Below, in pieces: positions 15,630-18,011 of a DNA stretch of 18,011 nt (the first letter of the stretch is position 1; every line of letters starts with the position of its first letter). The notes below the pieces were generated by a model, which was not told where the DNA came from, made no database searches, and was given only the letters and a program-made list of their open reading frames with translations. Both the position numbers and the translations under genes were made by a program. The stretch is from positions 1 through 18,011 of the forward strand of contig CAKVCR010000019.1 of the NCBI GenBank assembly GCA_934725835.1, written 5' to 3'. The stretch is from an uncultured Odoribacter sp. (lineage in GTDB: Bacteria > Bacteroidota > Bacteroidia > Bacteroidales > Marinifilaceae).

Positions 15630-16016
15630 TTAACGTTTAGAGAACTGGAATCTCTTACGTGCTTTGGGCTGGCCAGGTTTTTTACGTTCCACTTCACGGG
15701 GATCGCGAGTCATGAAACCTGCTGCTCTTAATTTTGCTTTGTCTTCTGCATTGATTTCAACCAAAGCTCTGGCAATTCCAAGACGCAATGCTTCTGCCTG
15801 TCCTTTGAAACCACCACCGTCAAGGTTTACTTTGATGTCATACTGACCTGCAACACCTAACAGTTCGAGAGGTTGTTTTACAATGTACTGGAGTGTTGGT
15901 AAAGTGAAATATTCTTCCAAAGAACGTTTGTTGATGGTGATATTTCCTTTTCCCTCACTTACGTAAACGCGAGCTACTGCTGCTTTTCTTCTTCCGATTG
16001 CGTTAATTACTTCCAT
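15630..16016 (-). CDS. rpsI: 30S ribosomal protein S9
   Basis: S9 (uS9) reaches the P-site tRNA with its C-terminal tail. The 128-aa product opens AIGRRKAAVARVYVSEGKG near 6-24, has the conserved VNLDGGGFKGQAEALRLGIARAL segment (in part, about 63-85) and the basic end KPGQPKARKRFQFSKR, whose terminal Ser-Lys-Arg is the P-site contact. Length is typical. It follows rplM after 6 bp in the standard L13-S9 pair. Confidence 0.98.
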   Translation of the reverse strand: MEVINAIGRRKAAVARVYVSEGKGNITINKRSLEEYFTLPTLQYIVKQPLELLGVAGQYDIKVNLDGGGFKGQAEALRLGIARALVEINAEDKAKLRAAGFMTRDPREVERKKPGQPKARKRFQFSKR

Positions 16017-16022
16017 GATCTG

Positions 16023-16478
16023 TTATTTTAAAGAGTTTAAATCAATTACCTTCGGCTGCTGAGCTTCGTGTTTGTGTTCAGTGCCTGCATATAAGTGAAG
16101 GTTTTTCAATACTGCTCTTCCCAGACGATTTTTAGGAAGCATACCGCGTACAGCGTGCTGGATTACTCTTTCCGGATGGCTTTTCAATACTGCTTCCGGA
16201 GATGTGTGGCGCTGACCGCCTGGATATCCGGTGTGACGGGTATAAACTTTATCAGTTAACTTATTACCAGTTAACGCGATTTTTTCTACGTTGATGATGA
16301 TGACATTGTCGCCACAATCTTCAAACGGAGTGTAGGATGGTTTGTACTTGCCTCTTAAAAGTTTCGCAACTTTAGCAGCAAGACGTCCCAAAACCTGATT
16401 CTCTGCGTCAATCAAAACCCATTCTTTTTGTGCTGTGGCTTTGTTGACATAAGTTGTTTTGTAACTTACTTGATCCAC
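16023..16478 (-). CDS. rplM: 50S ribosomal protein L13
   Basis: L13 (uL13) is an early-assembly protein of the large subunit. The 151-aa product has WVLIDAENQVLGRLAAKVAKLLRGK (part, near 20-44), the DNVIIINVEKIALTGNK segment near 57-73, YTRHTGYPGG near 79-88 and AVRGMLPKNRLGR near 108-120. Length agrees with the family. It is the first gene of the ribosomal operon, with a consensus promoter and a leader of about 180 bases upstream. Confidence 0.98.
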   Translation of the reverse strand: MDQVSYKTTYVNKATAQKEWVLIDAENQVLGRLAAKVAKLLRGKYKPSYTPFEDCGDNVIIINVEKIALTGNKLTDKVYTRHTGYPGGQRHTSPEAVLKSHPERVIQHAVRGMLPKNRLGRAVLKNLHLYAGTEHKHEAQQPKVIDLNSLK

Positions 16479-16660
16479 TTTTTTTAATTTTTAAAATTGA
16501 ACATCTGTTTGTTTTTTGAAATGGAATGCGCTTGCAATTAGCCTGTTATGGAAAAACGCGGTAGTCGGGCAGACTAGAAAATCCTTAACTGACAAATGTG
16601 CCTGCAAGGTAAATGGCTAAGGTTCAGCCTTGCAGTTTAAAGTGTAGACCACTTCAAAAT
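16479..16660 (-). promoter_or_regulatory. Long structured 5' leader of the L13 operon
   Basis: From the expected transcription start near 16660 to the rplM ATG there are about 180 untranslated bases. On the minus strand they can form several hairpins: AAGTG/CACTT (16654-16650 / 16644-16640), a perfect 8-bp CTGCAAGG/CCTTGCAG (16635-16628 / 16609-16602) with an inner GCT/AGC pair, and TAGTC/GACTA (16576-16572 / 16566-16562). The stretch next to the ATG is A/T-rich and probably unstructured. This is the pattern of a ribosomal-protein autoregulatory leader, not proven here. Confidence 0.5.
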
Positions 16661-16666
16661 GAGGTG

Positions 16667-16697
16667 CAAAGATAAGGAAACTTTCTTTATTATCAAA
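16667..16697 (-). promoter_or_regulatory. Bacteroides-type promoter of rplM-rpsI-rpsB-tsf
   Basis: On the minus strand TTTG (16697-16694) is followed after exactly 19 bases by TATCTTTG (16674-16667). Both elements match the -33 TTTG / -7 TAnnTTTG consensus of the Bacteroides primary sigma factor, at the usual spacing. Transcription should start near 16660. This is the best promoter in the window. Confidence 0.8.
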
Positions 16698-16778
16698 TAC
16701 TTCCTGCTTTTTATTGTTTTCCTTTGTTTCTGTTTATATCAATTATATGACAAATAGTAGTCAAATATAATAATCTGT

Positions 16779-16786
16779 TATCTTTG
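16779..16786 (+). promoter_or_regulatory. Candidate -7 box for the hemW-like gene
   Basis: TATCTTTG matches TAnnTTTG and lies about 105 bases before the ATG at 16893; no TTTG occurs at the -33 distance. A second match, TATATTTG at 16881-16888, is so close to the ATG that it would give a leaderless message. The remainder of 16698-16892 is AT-rich, with no further feature I can name. Confidence 0.35.
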
Positions 16787-16892
16787 TATTATACTTGTGA
16801 TATCTTTATGTTATTTTTGACATATACCTAAGTAAAAGATGAACAAGAGATGGGTGGGATTGAGAGTATGGATTTTGGTGTATATTTGCAGC

Positions 16893-18011
16893 ATGGCAGG
16901 AATTTATATACATATTCCGTTTTGTCGGAGCAAATGTTTTTATTGCGGATTTTATTCTGTTGCTTCTTTGCAGTTGAAAAAGTAGTATATTGAAGCGTTG
17001 TGCAGGGAAGTGGAGTTGCGGAAAAATTATCTTTCAACAGCTCCTGTGTCTACGTTGTATTTCGGTGGAGGTACCCCCTCTTGTTTGGAAGAGGATGAAT
17101 TGGGAACTATTGTAGCTTGTGTGCGCAAATATTGGAATCTGTCCGATGATTTGGAGTTTTCTCTTGAAATGAATCCGGAGGATGCGCAAAAATCGAAGCT
17201 TTTGGCTTTTAGAAATTTGGGAGCGAATAGGTTGACGATAGGAGTTCAGTCGTTTAATGATGATATTTTAAGGCGCATAAATAGGACTCATTCTGCTCAA
17301 CAGGCATTGAATGCGGTTGCCTTGGCTCAGAAATGTGGTTTTGATAATATAGGGATAGATTTGATTATAGGATTACCTGGGAGTACCCTGCAGGATTTGC
17401 AACGAGAAATAGATATTGTAAAATCACTGGATATTAGTCATGTGTCGGTTTATATGTTAAGCATAGATTCTAATTCTGTGTTTGAAAAATTATCCGAAAA
17501 AGGGAAGTTTATCCCTCAAGAAGATGATTTGTTGGCAGAGCAGTATCTGATGATTTCTGAAAGTTTGCGAAATATAGGTTATGAACATTATGAGATATCT
17601 AATTTTGCTAAAGAATCGAAGTATTCTCGTCATAATACTTCTTATTGGCAGCAAGAATCCTACTTGGGAATAGGTGCGGCAGCGCATTCTTTTGATGGGA
17701 AATCAAGGCAATGGAATATATCTCACATTAAAAGATATATTGACAGTTTAAATGATGGTAATTTGTTATTTGAAAAAGAAGAATTAAGCAACAGAGATTT
17801 ATTCAATGAATATCTAATGACAAATTTCCGGACAATGTGGGGTGTTGATCCGTGTTTTCTTGCAACAACCTTCCCTGTTTGGTGGAGAGAAATTGCAAGT
17901 AAGCTGGAGGGCTATATGAAGAGGAATTTGATGTTTTGGAGTGGAAATAGAATACGGCTTTCAGAACAAGGATGGTTGCTTTCGGACGGTATTTTTAGTG
18001 AATTGTTTGTT
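16893..18011 (+). pseudogene. hemW: HemW-like radical SAM protein gene with an in-frame TAG at codon 31, 3' partial
   Basis: HemW proteins resemble oxygen-independent coproporphyrinogen III oxidase (HemN) but act as heme-binding/insertion proteins. The reading frame starts MAGIYIHIPFCRSKCFYCGFYS, in part giving the CxxxCxxC iron-sulfur motif at residues 11-18, and then meets TAG at 16983-16985. Beyond it the same frame is open for about 340 codons to the window edge. It carries YFGGGTPS, SLEMNPED, IGVQSFNDDILRRINRTHS, GIDLIIGLPGST, HYEISNFAK and YLGIGAAAHSF, all as expected for HemW. About 373 codons are present, close to full length. Any restart downstream would lose the cluster cysteines, so the gene is inactive unless the codon is read through or is a sequence error. 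Confidence 0.85.

Noticed and set aside
16698..16892. tRNA or small RNA gene in the rplM-hemW spacer
   Set aside because: AT-rich with only 4-bp inverted repeats; no cloverleaf or terminator hairpin seen.
16983..16985. Genome-wide TAG reassignment as the explanation of the hemW amber codon
   Set aside because: TAG serves as a normal stop elsewhere here (for example at 334-336 and 11647-11649), and no other conserved gene in the window contains internal TAG. Local error or mutation is simpler.
16828..17037. Minus-strand 69-aa frame overlapping the start of the hemW-like gene
   Set aside because: It covers the conserved HemW N-terminus on the opposite strand and has no recognisable content; it appears only because HemW is antisense there.

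Overview
This 18-kb window reads as ordinary core chromosome from a member of the Bacteroidota, most likely order Bacteroidales. The pointers are moderate to low GC, AT-rich translation starts without clear Shine-Dalgarno sequences, several promoters matching the Bacteroides-type -33 TTTG / -7 TAnnTTTG consensus (the best at 16667-16697), the gene order rplM-rpsI-rpsB-tsf, and a chorismate mutase domain that looks like the tail of a DAHP synthase/chorismate mutase fusion. I see no IS element, prophage, CRISPR array, rRNA or tRNA.

Layout. 1-336 (+) is the end of an aromatic amino-acid gene, closed by a hairpin terminator. 358-1724 (-) is a two-gene unit of exported proteins: a 184-aa unknown protein followed by a beta-barrel-like outer-membrane protein. 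1809-2801 (+) is a tRNA-dihydrouridine synthase, which shares a two-way terminator with gltX. 2847-5958 (-) is a tight four-gene unit: glycerolipid-type acyltransferase, 60-aa membrane protein, 83-aa protein and gltX. 6111-10697 (-) is a second unit: pyrH, dxs, a Crp/Fnr-family regulator whose start overlaps the dxs stop, and a class I aminotransferase. 10918-13832 holds three envelope-glycan genes: a GT2 glycosyltransferase (+) converging on a GT39/ArnT-like membrane glycosyltransferase plus a protein made of two LAB_N units (-). 13899-16478 (-) is the ribosomal operon rplM-rpsI-rpsB-tsf, with a long structured leader and a classic terminator. 16893-18011 (+) is a hemW-like radical SAM gene carrying an in-frame TAG at codon 31; it runs off the window.

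How the genes fit together. Most of the window is housekeeping: translation (gltX, dus, L13/S9/S2/EF-Ts), UMP phosphorylation, and isoprenoid precursor supply through DXP synthase. Isoprenoids feed undecaprenyl phosphate. The GT2, double-LAB_N and GT39 genes could make, move and transfer a lipid-linked sugar at the envelope, by analogy with ArnC-ArnE/F-ArnT; this is inference.

No clearly new defence or mobile system is visible. The points most worth a second look are the amber codon in the hemW-like gene, the L13-operon leader and the rpsI-rpsB spacer as candidate regulatory RNAs, the internally duplicated LAB_N protein with its glycosyltransferase partners, and the Crp/Fnr gene coupled to dxs.
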